From Gonapodya sp. JEL0774 (taxonomy: Eukaryota > Monoblepharomycota > Monoblepharidomycetes > Monoblepharidales > Gonapodyaceae), in contig JADIIX010000234.1 of NCBI GenBank assembly GCA_027604505.1, positions 4,145 to 23,149 of the forward strand: a DNA stretch of 19,005 nt, written 5' to 3'. This document shows, piece by piece, positions 1-9,838 of this stretch. The notes below the pieces were generated by a model, which was not told the DNA's origin, did not search any database, and worked only from the letters and a program-made list of their open reading frames with translations. The translations under genes were made by a program, and so were the position numbers. Numbering within the stretch: the first letter of the stretch is position 1; every line of letters starts with the position of its first letter.

Positions 1-1622
1 TGTAGTGTCCTCGACTATTACCCCACTCCCCATTCTCCCCCCCCCCCTCCCCCCGCCTTCAGAAAAACCCCTTCACCCCATACCCACCACCAACTGCCCC
101 GTCACCACCACCATAATCGCGTCCCCCTTGGGACTCGTCGGCTGCGCGTCCACCGTCGTCACTTTGTGCGCGATGCGGGTGAAGGGAAGGCTCTAGACGG
201 GGTTTTTGTGTATGTAGGGGGGAAGTGGGGAAGGGGGAAAGGGGAGGGGGGAAATGGGAAAGGGGGAAGTGGGTACGTTCACGGTGGTGTAAGATGCTTA
301 CCTCAAGTTTCTGCCCGATCGCCGCAGCGCCCAGAAGCTGCGTGCCTTCCCAGGTCAGCATCGAGCCGTCGCGCTGGGGGGTGGGGGGGGTGGGGTGGTA
401 GGGATTGGGGCGCGTGTGAGTCACCGTGTACCGTACGAGAATGTGCCGATCGTGGCCCCGCACAGGGCCACAAAGCGTGTGCAGAGCAGAGCGGAGGGGG
501 GGGAGTGGACGGCTCGCAAAGAGCCACCAACCACCCCACGCCCGTCCCCCGTCCCGTGTGCCGAGTCCCACAGCCCCCGGCCCCCCGGGGTGAAAACAAG
601 ACAAGACAAGGCATGCGCTGTCCCCTCCCCCGACCCCTGTTTCTCATCCCCCGTCCCGACCCGACCCGACCCGACAAGTCACATTCCACATCCTTCACAC
701 CCCACATGCCACCACGCGGTCCCGGTCCAAAGCCAATCCCAACTCCCCACTCCCACCCCCACGTGTCCCTCCGCCCGCTGCGTCCACGTCACTCCGGCAC
801 GGCCCACAGCGTGCATAAACCGCACCGCCGGCCATTGCACGGCGTCCGTCACCCGGTCACCCATCACCCGACACCCGCTGGTCTGCCCGGTGGGTGGCCT
901 CAACCGCCGAGTGTTCTGGACGGCACCGAGGGACGGTGACGGTGACGATGGGTCTGTGTCTCGCTCGTCTTGCTGTGGCGGATGGGACGGGGCGTGACTC
1001 GAGCCATCCCGTCGTGACCCCATGTACCGTGGCATCTTCACCCGTGGAAAGCCAGGCCCCGGCCCGTCCTGTGCGGATCCATGCCACACGGCCCGTCTCA
1101 CAGGGTAGCGAAAATGAGGCGTGCGTCAGGGATCCAGTGGTGGTGGGGCCGGGGGGGGGCCAAGGGGATGCCTCGCCTCTTCGAGTCCGGAGTGCTGGTC
1201 GAGATCCGGGGGACGGTCACCCCTCCGTACGTCCACACACATGGGTCCCATTTCCACCCCATAAGGAATCATGTCGTGGAGATCTGGGTGGACTCGGGTG
1301 GTGGGCAGCCAGGGGCGGGGGGGGGTGGAAACTCGTCGAGTGAGGGTGGGGGGGTTCGAGCTCCGTTGTCCAGGTTTCTTTCCCCACAGCATCGAGGGAT
1401 CGTTTAACTCTTCACCCGCTCCGCCTCGGCAAAAAACGAGCCGCGGGGGGAATCCAGCTCGAGTCGTGCGCGCGGTGTTCCCGTGTGTCCGTTGCCTTCC
1501 GCCTGCCCCCCCCCTCTTCCCCCGCCCCCCCGCCCCACACCCACGTATAAGTTCTTCAACGCGGCACGATTGGATGCAAATGTTGCGTAGTAGAAGTCTG
1601 TAAATTGTTTTGCGATCTCCAT
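1..1622 (-). CDS. ntf2: Nuclear transport factor 2 (NTF2), 3' end cut by window edge
   Basis: NTF2 carries RanGDP back into the nucleus by binding Ran and FG nucleoporins as a small homodimer. Minus-strand exons: 1622-1545, 373-302, 192-84 and 14-1 (incomplete). All introns are GT-AG: 1544-374 (1171 bp), 301-193 and 83-15. The joined protein has 91 visible residues. It starts MEIAKQFTDFYY, runs through RDGSMLTWEG and SLPF, and reaches AHKVTTVDAQPTSPKGD and VVVTGQL. These are the conserved N-terminal helix, the strand pair and the central sheet of the family. NTF2 is about 125 residues, so roughly 34 C-terminal residues lie beyond the left edge. The start at 1622 is the ATG closest to the usual family N-terminus and has a G at +4. 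The donor GTATGG at 83 was preferred over GTGGGT at 87 because only it joins in frame to the exon at 14-1. The first intron is unusually long and rich in C runs. Confidence 0.93.
217..275 (+). repeat. G-run tract (poly-pyrimidine on the NTF2 coding strand)
   Basis: The plus strand carries a series of G runs of three to six separated by short A/T spacers, between NTF2 exons 2 and 3. On the coding strand this is the pyrimidine-rich body of the 109-bp intron. The plus strand has enough closely spaced G runs to fold as G-quadruplexes, but that is only a sequence-level prediction. Confidence 0.6.
374..1544 (-). other. Long low-complexity first intron of NTF2
   Basis: This 1171-bp stretch lies between two NTF2 exons that join in phase 0 (…KNLY and RDGSM…). 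Donor GTGGGT is at 1544 and a CCCCCAG acceptor ends at 374. On the coding strand it is rich in C runs. It also holds short tandem repeats, including (ACAAG)3 at 596-610 and (CCCGA)4 at 655-675. Several long open frames cross it on both strands, but their translations are Pro/Arg/His/Ser-rich, overlap each other and match no family, as expected for stop-poor GC-rich DNA. I see no RNA gene or conserved exon inside it. Confidence 0.8.
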
Positions 1623-2398
1623 GGGCGGTGGGTAATGGCGGGGTGGGCCGAAGGGGGGAACGGTGGGAGGGGAGAGTTGAGTGGGCTGGTTTGGCCATAC
1701 ATTTGATAGAGCACTGAATACTGAACCTGGGGAATAGGGGGTCACGTGAAGTAGACAGAAAAATTGGGTATTTAAATGAATTAAAAGGAGCGGAGTGGGA
1801 AGCGTTTTTTTGATGGTCGGGAGAAGGGAAGGAAATGATCAGACGGGGACGAATGCAGTCCGTTTTACTGTTCTTGCCACTAAAATTTGTACCATCTATC
1901 CTCGATAAACATACGAGTTGGAAGTACGAGTGTGCTGCGCAAGTGGCGAGTGTGCGGGTGTGTGGGTCGGTGGGGCCGGCTCCACCCACGGCCCATCGAA
2001 ACCCCAAGTGAAAAACCTACTCGCAGACTTTCGCGGGCAGACTTGAAATTCAGGATCCGTGGGGAGAGAGAAAGCAACCCGGGAGTGACAGAAAGAAATT
2101 CACAAGTGTTTCGAGTTCGGGACTGGAGGTGCGCAGCGTTTCTTTTGGTGGCAGCTTCGCGTTCGAGGTGTCGGGGCAACAGGACGAACGACGATCGATT
2201 GCGAAAGTAGGGGCCGCGTTGACGACCAGAACGGCCGAGCTGCGACGCACAAACTTTACACGGTTGAGCGCCTTGTAGTTTCGATTTCTTGGACGCCAGG
2301 AGTGCTCGTTGCGACGCTTCTCAAACTGTGTCCCCGCTGCCGACTGAACAGTCACCCCTTTCCTCAGTTTCCACCGTCGAATCAAAACCCCCATAGCC
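1623..2398. promoter_or_regulatory. Shared divergent promoter region between NTF2 and UPF1
   Basis: These 776 bp separate the two start codons, and the genes point away from each other, so both promoters and 5' UTRs must lie here. The middle (about 1750-1900) is more AT-rich than either side and contains a TATTTAAAT block near 1769-1778 that could be a core-promoter element. This is a guess from composition only. No recognised upstream activating sequence was identified. No ATG was noticed in the roughly 200 bp before the UPF1 start. Confidence 0.5.
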
Positions 2399-5300
2399 AT
2401 GTCCCTCGACTTCCGTGACGTCCCCTCCCAACTCGACGACGACTTTTCCTACCTCGACTACTCCACCGACCCGTACGCCTCAAAAATCCCTTCCCACCCC
2501 AACGGCATCGGATCCTCCTCCAACACCCCGCACGCCTCGTCTCACCGCCCCGGCCCTGGCTCGTTCACTCAGACCCAGACCCAGACGCAAACCCAAACCC
2601 AAACCCAGCCCTTCCCCGACCTCTCCCTGGCCTCCCAGCTCTCGCAACCCCTCTCCCAGCTCCACGCCAACCTCGCATCGTCGTCGCAGACTCAACCCGC
2701 CGACTCGTCGTCCGCTGATGCGGTTCTTGCCCAGGCCGCGGCGTCCGCGTTGAGGTTCGAGGAACCGGATCTGCAAGACGATGAGGACGAGTACGGTGGG
2801 CAGGGGAAGGGCGCGTTCGGGCACGAGGCTGGGGGGGCGGGGGAAGTGGAACATGCGTGTAGGTGAGTTGGAGGTGGGTGGGGGCGGAGTGGTGTTGATG
2901 CAACGTTGCGGTTGGGAGACTTGGTTCGAAGGGAGACAGATCGAAGAAGTTGGGAGTGTGGCAAGCTTCTGGCGAGAAGCCTTTGAGCACAGAAAAGGCA
3001 TTGAACGAATAGAGACTGGAACATCGAATTGATTGGGAATGGCGTTTGAAGCTCAGGACAAACGATGAGCGACCTGTGCCTCGATGGTGGCCCGACTTCA
3101 ACACGCCCCCCCCACACCCACCCTCCATCTCACCCTCTTCTCATCCCACCCTCACATCAGATACTGCGGCATCCACACACCCGCAACTGTCGCCAAGTGC
3201 CTCACCTGCTCCCGCTGGTTCTGCAACGCCCGGTCCTCGGGATCTGCCGGATCCCACATCGTCACCCACCTCGTCCGTTCCCGCCACAGGGAAGTAGCCT
3301 TGCACCCCGACGGCCCCATTGGAGATACCGTGCTCGAATGTTACAATTGCGGGTGTAGGAACGTGTTCTTGTTGGGGTTTATTCCGGCCAAGAGTGATAC
3401 GGTGGTGGTGTTGTTGTGTCGGTAAGTGGACGGAGGTGGGGGGAGAAACGTTTCATGAACGAGGCGGTGTCCTTTGGGGACGGGGCGGAAGTAAGAGTCC
3501 CCGAACCACCTCCAAAAGTTGTCATCGAGCACATTTGGATCCAGCAGTCGAGGCAATGAATCGGCCACTGGTCTCTACCGGTGTCAGCTTGCGGAGGCGG
3601 ATCTGACCATATGCTCTTCCCCCCCTTGACCATTCCCAAACACTCCCCTTGGCGATATAATCACCGTCTTCCAGCCAACCCTGTGCCTCCACCCCTTCTC
3701 GTGACGCCACATGGGACATCAGCCAGTGGCTCCCCCTCCTCCAAGACCGACGCTTCCTCCCGTGGCTCGTCAAGACCCCCACTGAATCCGAACAGCTCCG
3801 TGCCCGCCGAGTAAGCACGGCCCAGATCGCAAAGCTGGAGGAGTGCTGGAGGGACGGTGGGGAAGTGACGGTGGAGGAGTTGGAGAGACCTGGGGAGGGC
3901 GATGAGGTGGCGGCTGTGAAATTGAGGTACGTGTTTGAGTGGGAGAGGAAGAAGGTGGTAGTAGCTCGAAGGGGTGGGGAAATGCCGTATGAGAAGACGA
4001 GAAGGGTAGGACTCCCCCTTGTGTGGTGCGGATGGCGAGAGTATTGTCCAGATAGATGGTTGAAAGTGGTTGCAGAGGACGCTGCTTACGTTTGTGTCCC
4101 ATTGTACGGTGTTCCTCCTTATTTGACCTTTCCCACCTCGCCCCCCAGATATGATGACGCGTTCCAATACCAAAACATCTTCGCGCCCCTCGTTCAACTC
4201 GAAGCCGACCACGATAAAAGGGCTACCGAATCCCAGACCCAGGAAGAAGTCGTTGTACGCTGGGATCGGGCGCTGAACCAAAAACATGTAGCGTATTTCA
4301 CGATGCCCAAGCTGGAACAAGGAGAAGTGAAGATGGCGGTGGGGGATGAATTGAATTTGAGATACAGGGGAGAACTACGGGACCCGTGGGATGGGGTGGG
4401 ACATGTTGTGAAGGTGCCAAACAGTGAGTTGTGGCGAGAGCGCTCAGTTTGAAGCGAAGATGAAGGTCGAGAATGCCTCAAGACCATGGTAGCCTCTCTG
4501 CCAGTGCTAACGATCTCTTTCCTTCCCTCCTTTTTACAAAGACATTTCGGACGAGGTCGGACTAGAGCTCAAGCGTATCGATGGTGTGCCGGTGGATCTT
4601 TCACTCCAGTTCTCGGTCAGCTTTATTTGGAAGAGTGTGCCGTTTGATAGGTGGGTTGAAGTGTCGTTTGATGGAGGAAATCCCAGACTGGGAGGCTGTT
4701 GGAGCTTGGGGACCCCTTCGTTACGGTACCACACCTGACATACTTTTGTCCCCTCCCTCTCTTGTACCCCTTTTATCCCCGCCTTCTTTTCCTCTATGGG
4801 CCTCACTTCGGATTGCAGGCAGCAAGCGGCCCTACGCACGTTCGCTGTCGAGGAAACTTCGGTATCAGGCTACGTCTACCACCGCCTTCTTGGCCATGAC
4901 GTGGAAGCGCAGTCGCTCAAAGTCGCCTTGCCAAAGAGGTTCTCTGCTCCGACCTTGCCTGAACTCAATTACTCACAGGTCAATGCTGTGAAGAGCGTGC
5001 TGCAGAGACCGTTCAGTTTGATTCAGGGACCGCCAGGTTGGTTGACGGGGATAGATTTGAAGATGCGGAAGGAATGATAGGAGATTGACCGATTTAAAGG
5101 ATTTTACTGACGTGGCGCCATCTTCAAACTTCTTATTCAGGAACTGGCAAGACTGTGACCTGCGCGACCATCGTATATCACGTGGCGAAGATGAATCTTC
5201 CTGGGCAGATCCTCGTATGCGCACCGTCCAACGTTGCTGTGGACCAGCTCACGGAAAAGATTCACTTGGCAGGTCTGCGTTGCGTTCGCGTTCTCGCCAA

Positions 5301-7208
5301 GTCTCGCGAGGACGTGGACAGTCCCGTACAGTTTTTGTCGCTACACGAGCAGGTCCGAAAGCTCGATACGAATCCAGAGTTGCAGAAGCTCATCCGACTT
5401 AAGTCAGATGTGGGAGAGCTCAGTACTGCAGACGAAAAAAGGTACAGAATGCTAAAAAGAGCAGCAGAAAGAGAGATTCTCGAGAGCGCCGAGGTTATTT
5501 GTTGCACGTGCGTCGGTGCAGGAGACCCTCGCTTGGCTAAGCTCAGGTTCCGCTGTGTTCTTATCGACGAGGCGACTCAAGCCAGCGAGCCTGAGTGTCT
5601 CATACCGCTTGTGCTGGGCGCCAAACAGGTGGTACTTGTTGGAGATCACCAGCAGCTAGGACCGGTCATTATGAACAAGAAGGCGGCACAAGCTGGTTTG
5701 AACCAGAGCTTGTTTGAGAGAATGGTGCTTCTCAACATTAGGCCTATTAGGCTGCAGATCCAGTATCGAATGCATCCTTGCTTGTCCGAGTTCCCTTCGA
5801 ACATGTTTTACGAAGGGAGTTTGCAGGTGAGCAGCTGTGTTTTTTTTCCTCGTCGAGCGTAACTACTCCTCCGATGTCCTTAACAAGCGATACTGTTTTA
5901 AATATAGAATGGCATCACAACTGCGGAGCGCAGCCGTAGAATGGATTTCCCTTGGCCCCTTCCGGAGATGCCCATGTTCTTCCACGCCTCCTTCGGCACA
6001 GAGGAAATGTCTCCTTCGGGCACTTCTTATCTGAACCGTACCGAAGCCGCCAACGTAGAGAAACTTGTTACCCGCTTCCTTAAAGCCAACATCACTCCAG
6101 CACAAATCGGCATAATCACCCCATACGAAGGCCAACGCTCTTATATTGTGACTTACATGCAGTACAACGGCAGTATGAAGAAGGAGCTGTACAAGGAGAT
6201 CGAGGTTGCCAGCGTGGATGCGTTCCAAGGCCGTGAGAAGGATTACATCATCCTTAGTTGCGTCCGATCCAATGAGCACGGTGGAATTGGATTTCTGAAC
6301 GACCCTCGCCGGCTTAACGTCGCACTCACTCGTGCCAAATATGGATTGGTTATTTTGGGCAACCCCAAGGTGCTTTCCAAGCACCCGTTGTGGTATCAAC
6401 TTCTCACGCACTTCAAAGAGAAGGGTCTACTCGTAGAAGGTGCGCTGAACAACCTCAAGGTCAGCATGATTCAGTTCAGCAAGCCTAGAAAGGCAAGAGA
6501 AGATAAGGTTCTCAAGTACGTTGGAAAGTATGATGCTCGCGAGATGTTCTCCAAGCCTGCGGCCAACGAAAGTGAGTACAGAGTTCTGGATGTGATCCAA
6601 GAATTGGGCAATGTTGTCGTGCCACCATTGATGAAGTGCTTACGATGAATACGTTTTCAACTCTGAAAGATCCTCGACCTGCGGGCGGGGGTAGCATCCA
6701 AAGTCAGGCGTCTTACAATCCATATTACGACCCCCTGACTTACATTGATCCCGCTCGCGTGCTCTCTCAGCCGTTTGGAAGTTCGTCGGTTATTCCAACT
6801 GCCCCACTAACTCAGGATCTTCCGTTCTACGGGAGTTCGCAGGCTTCCACCACCGCCACTTCTCGCCGTGGTGGTAAAGGCTTATCGAACGGGCAGGTAC
6901 CCGCGTCTCAAATGTCCCAGCCTTTGACGCAGACAGCGGTGCTACCTGGTTTACCTTCGAGTCAATCTGGTTCCTTCAGTGGCTTGGGCATGTCACAAGT
7001 CTCAACGAATCAATACGACAGGATTGCCGCTTGGGGAGGGTTGAGCCAGGGCACTGGAATGTATGACGATGACTTGGACTACAAGGTGAGGGTACCACCG
7101 TGATTCGTTGACGTAGAAATTAACCACCAAACGGAAATTCAGTCCCAGAGCCAGTCTTCAGCTTTCCTCTTCAATGCCCCGAGGTCTCAAACCTTCACTC
7201 AGTTCTAA
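2399..7208 (+). CDS. upf1: UPF1/NAM7 ATP-dependent RNA helicase (nonsense-mediated mRNA decay)
   Basis: UPF1 is the SF1 RNA helicase at the core of nonsense-mediated mRNA decay. It binds UPF2 through its N-terminal CH zinc module and release factors at terminating ribosomes. Exons: 2399-2862, 3161-3421, 3675-3926, 4149-4423, 4542-4650, 4819-5036, 5141-5826, 5908-6571, 6637-7085, 7143-7208, giving about 1147 residues, near the family's usual length. Residues about 151-240 form the CH domain ([33 protein letters not shown]). Walker A GPPGTGKT has Lys530, and the DEAT box has Asp669-Glu670. [33 protein letters not shown] and LNVALTRAK follow in helicase order. The N-terminal 150 and C-terminal 170 residues are rich in SQ/TQ sites. 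The acceptor of intron 8 could also be at 6669 (exon from 6670, in frame, 11 residues shorter). Introns 1-6 are long (104-298 bp) and C-rich; the later ones are 56-81 bp, or up to 97 bp with the alternative acceptor. Confidence 0.97.
2567..2608 (+). repeat. In-frame (Thr-Gln)7 tandem repeat in UPF1
   Basis: Seven ACN-CAR codon pairs in a row encode residues 57-70 of UPF1 ([17 protein letters not shown]). The units vary at third positions (CAG/CAA, ACC/ACG/ACT), so the tract is an aged or selected hexamer repeat rather than a perfect fresh expansion. Each TQ is a consensus site for PIKK kinases such as SMG1, which phosphorylates UPF1 in animals. Confidence 0.9.
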
Positions 7209-7838
7209 GTGGACATGGGAGCTCGCAGTCATGGGGACCACGCGCTTCCAGCGCACCCACCAGATCACTTTGGATCACGAACTGGTGTCCTGTTTGCAGA
7301 AGACCTGGCGCAACTGCACTTTTCTCGGTTTCGAGATCCGGAGGCGCCTTAACGCAATACGAATATCAGAAGAGACGAGTTGAATTTCTCACCATTAGCT
7401 CATTGCTTTCACGCAAATAAATCGGTCGGGTACTTGATCATCATTGTTTTCACGCAATAAAGGAAACGGGGTTGTTGCCCTGCCGGCATCCCTCGTATTC
7501 ATCCACTGACACACACCCAAGGGTTCTTGGAACGAACATAAAAATACGTACCGTCGTTCACGCGCATTCTATTACAGGAAATTACCAAATCTATATTGGC
7601 AGTTGTCTTTCCGGGATTTTTGGCCTCTGGGACGAAGGGAGATACCGACAGATTGCGAGTTGATTGGAGGTTTGACAGCTAGCTGCCGGATTGTGAGCTC
7701 CTCGACCGTGCGTCGGATTGTGGGTGCATACTCGTGAGTATCCGACTGCTTAACGCAGCGTGTGTCTTGTATCTAAGATCAAATGAATGCCTAATCCGTC
7801 ATTTTGTCTGGTCAATCGTTCCTCCATTTTCAGACAAT
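7209..7838 (+). other. UPF1 to cyclin intergenic region with poly(A)-type signals and a probable 5' UTR intron
   Basis: No gene is seen here. Two copies of an imperfect 21-22-bp direct repeat (TCATTGYTTTCACGC plus AATAAA) lie at 7400-7421 and 7441-7461. Each ends in a perfect AATAAA (7416-7421 and 7456-7461), well placed for UPF1 3' end formation. Downstream, GTGAGT at 7734 and a pyrimidine-rich TTTTCAG ending at 7833 mark a likely 100-bp intron in the 5' UTR of the cyclin gene, five bases before its ATG. The open frame 7174-7383 has no recognisable similarity and overlaps the last UPF1 exon in another frame. Confidence 0.55.
7400..7461 (+). terminator. Duplicated AATAAA poly(A) signal block for UPF1
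   Basis: Two near-identical segments (7400-7421 and 7441-7461) each read TCATTG, then TTTCACGC, then AATAAA. The first copy has one extra A before the hexamer. They lie 190-250 bp after the UPF1 stop. The likely role is alternative polyadenylation sites for UPF1. Only the motifs are seen; use is inferred. Confidence 0.5.
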
Positions 7839-9586
7839 ATGGAACTTGAAGAGCTCCTCCTGAACACGGAAGAAACAGATGACGACCTCTATGTGTACAA
7901 CGAGGATGCTGGAGGTTGGCTGAGGAGGTCTTTACATCGGGCAGCTGGTGAAAAGCCATTCATCATCCAGGCACCACTTTCGCCACCTGATTCTCCGGGA
8001 CGAAAGGGCGATCGTCATGCAATTTATCTGCGAACGGACTATGCACTTCAAACAGCACAATCCTTGGAAACAGTTTTGCTAAGCCCCCCGTCATCCGAGT
8101 GGAGAACACCTCCAACCTTCAACCGGAAAGGTCACATAACCGAGAAAACGGAATCTGCACCCCAGCTGCGCACCACTGCCGTCGTGACCGCATTTTTCGA
8201 TCCTTCTTTTCAAGGTCGTCGAATCGCTCCGACTGTGGAGGATCTGAGGAAACCGTGGTGGACAGACCAACAAGTACGTTGTGCTGAAAATTCTCTTCAC
8301 ATAGCCGAGCATATATTTAGAACCTTTCAATAACGATATTCCATTAACTCAGTGTGATCAGGTTGGGGTACTACTAGAAACATGGGGTGCACTCTATGAG
8401 CAGGAGGAAGCATTCAGGCGAAAACACCTTGTTTTCCTGAAAGATGCGGACAACTATGCGGGTATGCGTGCAGCGCTTGTAAATTGGATTTGCAATGTAT
8501 GGACAGCATTCGCTGCTCGTTTCCTATGCAAATTTTTAATTCTCCATCTGTGACTATTTCTTGGCAGGTTTGCGTCGAATTTCAATTCTTACGACAGTCA
8601 TTCCATCTCGCCGTAGCTTTTCTCGACCTGTACATGCACGTTTTTGACAATACGGAAGGATCTGAGTTGCCATTTGTAGCTACGGCCGCGCTTGAGCTCT
8701 CGCTTCGAACCCAGGTAGTCAACTCATCCTCCCATGAAGTTCATACCGATACTGATGCCCGTCTGAACCTGATAGGAAGTCGAAGATGACATGATCCAAG
8801 ACTTTGAGAAACATTCGGAAGAGCTGAATACAAGCCTCGATGACCCAACGTGGCCCGGATTTCTTGTGCAATGTGCAAACTATTTCTATCGCTTGCACGA
8901 TGTCAGTAAGCTCCGTCAAAGCAAACCCCCCGATTAGGTATATTTAATTTCTGTCTGAATAATGGTTTGTTTTGGAATGCAGCATCTGGCGGGTGATGTT
9001 AAGATACCCACGGCCTTCGAGTTCCTCCGACTATTTGCTCACCTTGCTTCGATCCGAGAGTACGACGGTCCGCCGGAAGACTTGAACCCCCTGGACTGTC
9101 ATTTCGACGATACGTTCTTGGCCGCTGTCAGAATTCTGGACTTTCTGATTTTTCATCACAGAAGTCTAGACTTCCAGAACTCGACCCTTGCTGCATGCGT
9201 CTTAGGGGTGGCGTACAAACTTTCTGGTAAGATTCTGTTTCCCTTTTGTCTGACAGTACAATGTATTGACGTGTTCTCTCAAGATGACTTATTGGAGACG
9301 GTAACGGGAATGTCCAAAGCTCACTTGGCTGATGTCATGATTTGGTATGAGGAAGAGATCGAGCCACTCTTGAACGAATGCACGGGCTTAGCGTTGCGAG
9401 CCGCCGACGATTCCCCTATGCACGATAATCATGATCAGATAATTCTGGAAGTCCAAACAGACAACACAGTGGACTTAAACGCTCTGGTAAGCTTTGGCTA
9501 GCATAGCCTCGGGGCGCCAATCTGACAATCAGCGACTTCTTTAGCTCGAAACATGGGGCATGCCCGTTTCTCCTTCTTCTCCATAG
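7839..9586 (+). CDS. Divergent A/E-type-like cyclin
   Basis: This is a probable CDK regulatory subunit. Exons: 7839-8273, 8353-8496, 8568-8714, 8776-8901, 8983-9226, 9284-9486, 9545-9586, giving 446 residues. The cyclin box holds MRAALVNW (183-190; the family has MRAILVDW). It continues FLRQSFHLAVAFLDLYM and LPFVATAALEL, then the second fold with KIPTAFEFLRLF, STLAACVLGVAYKLS and DDLLETVTGM. The acidic TWG…EE…FRRKH segment before the box recalls cyclin E. Arg240 stands where cyclins usually have the CDK-binding Lys, and the partner Glu of the next helix is not obvious, so the CDK contact is atypical. The N-terminal 145 residues are disordered-looking, with PLSPPDSP (46-53), VLLSPPSSE (79-87) and RTPP (89-92); the tail ends VSPSSP. 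Exon 2 could instead start at 8362, which removes three residues. The fourth intron uses the weak donor GTCAGT at 8902. The class (A, E or fungal-specific) is uncertain. Confidence 0.8.
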
Positions 9587-9838
9587 TCCCTCTTTCGCAC
9601 ACAATTTTGAACCTCAACATTGGGCAAATGTACAGCATCCACCGCGAAAAGTAACCTAATGTAACCAAATGGGCGTTGCCCAGCTGTGATAGATAAGAAT
9701 GATGGGATCAATGTTTGTTCAAGCGATTTGAAATGAAATAACATGCACCGCAACGGATAACGGGTGACCGCATGTGGAGTTTTGGAGTGGGGTTGTGGAG
9801 TGTGGAACGAAACTCCCCAAGTTCGTGAACATCGCCGA
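9587..9838 (+). promoter_or_regulatory. Short cyclin-kinase intergenic region with three upstream ORFs
   Basis: Only 252 bp separate the cyclin stop from the kinase start. Upstream ATGs open three short ORFs: 9733-9741 (ATG AAA TAA), 9743-9760 (five codons) and 9772-9828 (18 codons). The last ends ten bases before the kinase ATG at 9839. If transcription starts upstream of 9733, they would lower initiation at the kinase or favour reinitiation. The transcription start is not visible from the sequence. Confidence 0.5.

Noticed and set aside
166-1407. Several long open frames (up to 257 codons) on both strands in the NTF2 region.
   Set aside because: They overlap each other and conserved NTF2 exons, are Pro/Arg/His/Gly-rich with no domains, and are explained by stop-poor GC-rich intron sequence.
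1623-1745. In-frame extension of NTF2 exon 1 upstream to an ATG at 1745.
   Set aside because: It would add a Pro-rich stretch absent from this compact family. The ATG at 1622 gives the usual N-terminus.
1126-2007. 293-codon minus-strand frame.
   Set aside because: It runs in a different frame through NTF2 exon 1 and the promoter region, has low-complexity composition and no recognisable family.
7174-7383. 69-codon plus-strand frame after UPF1.
   Set aside because: It overlaps the last UPF1 exon in another frame and has no similarity to known proteins; it is probably 3' UTR.
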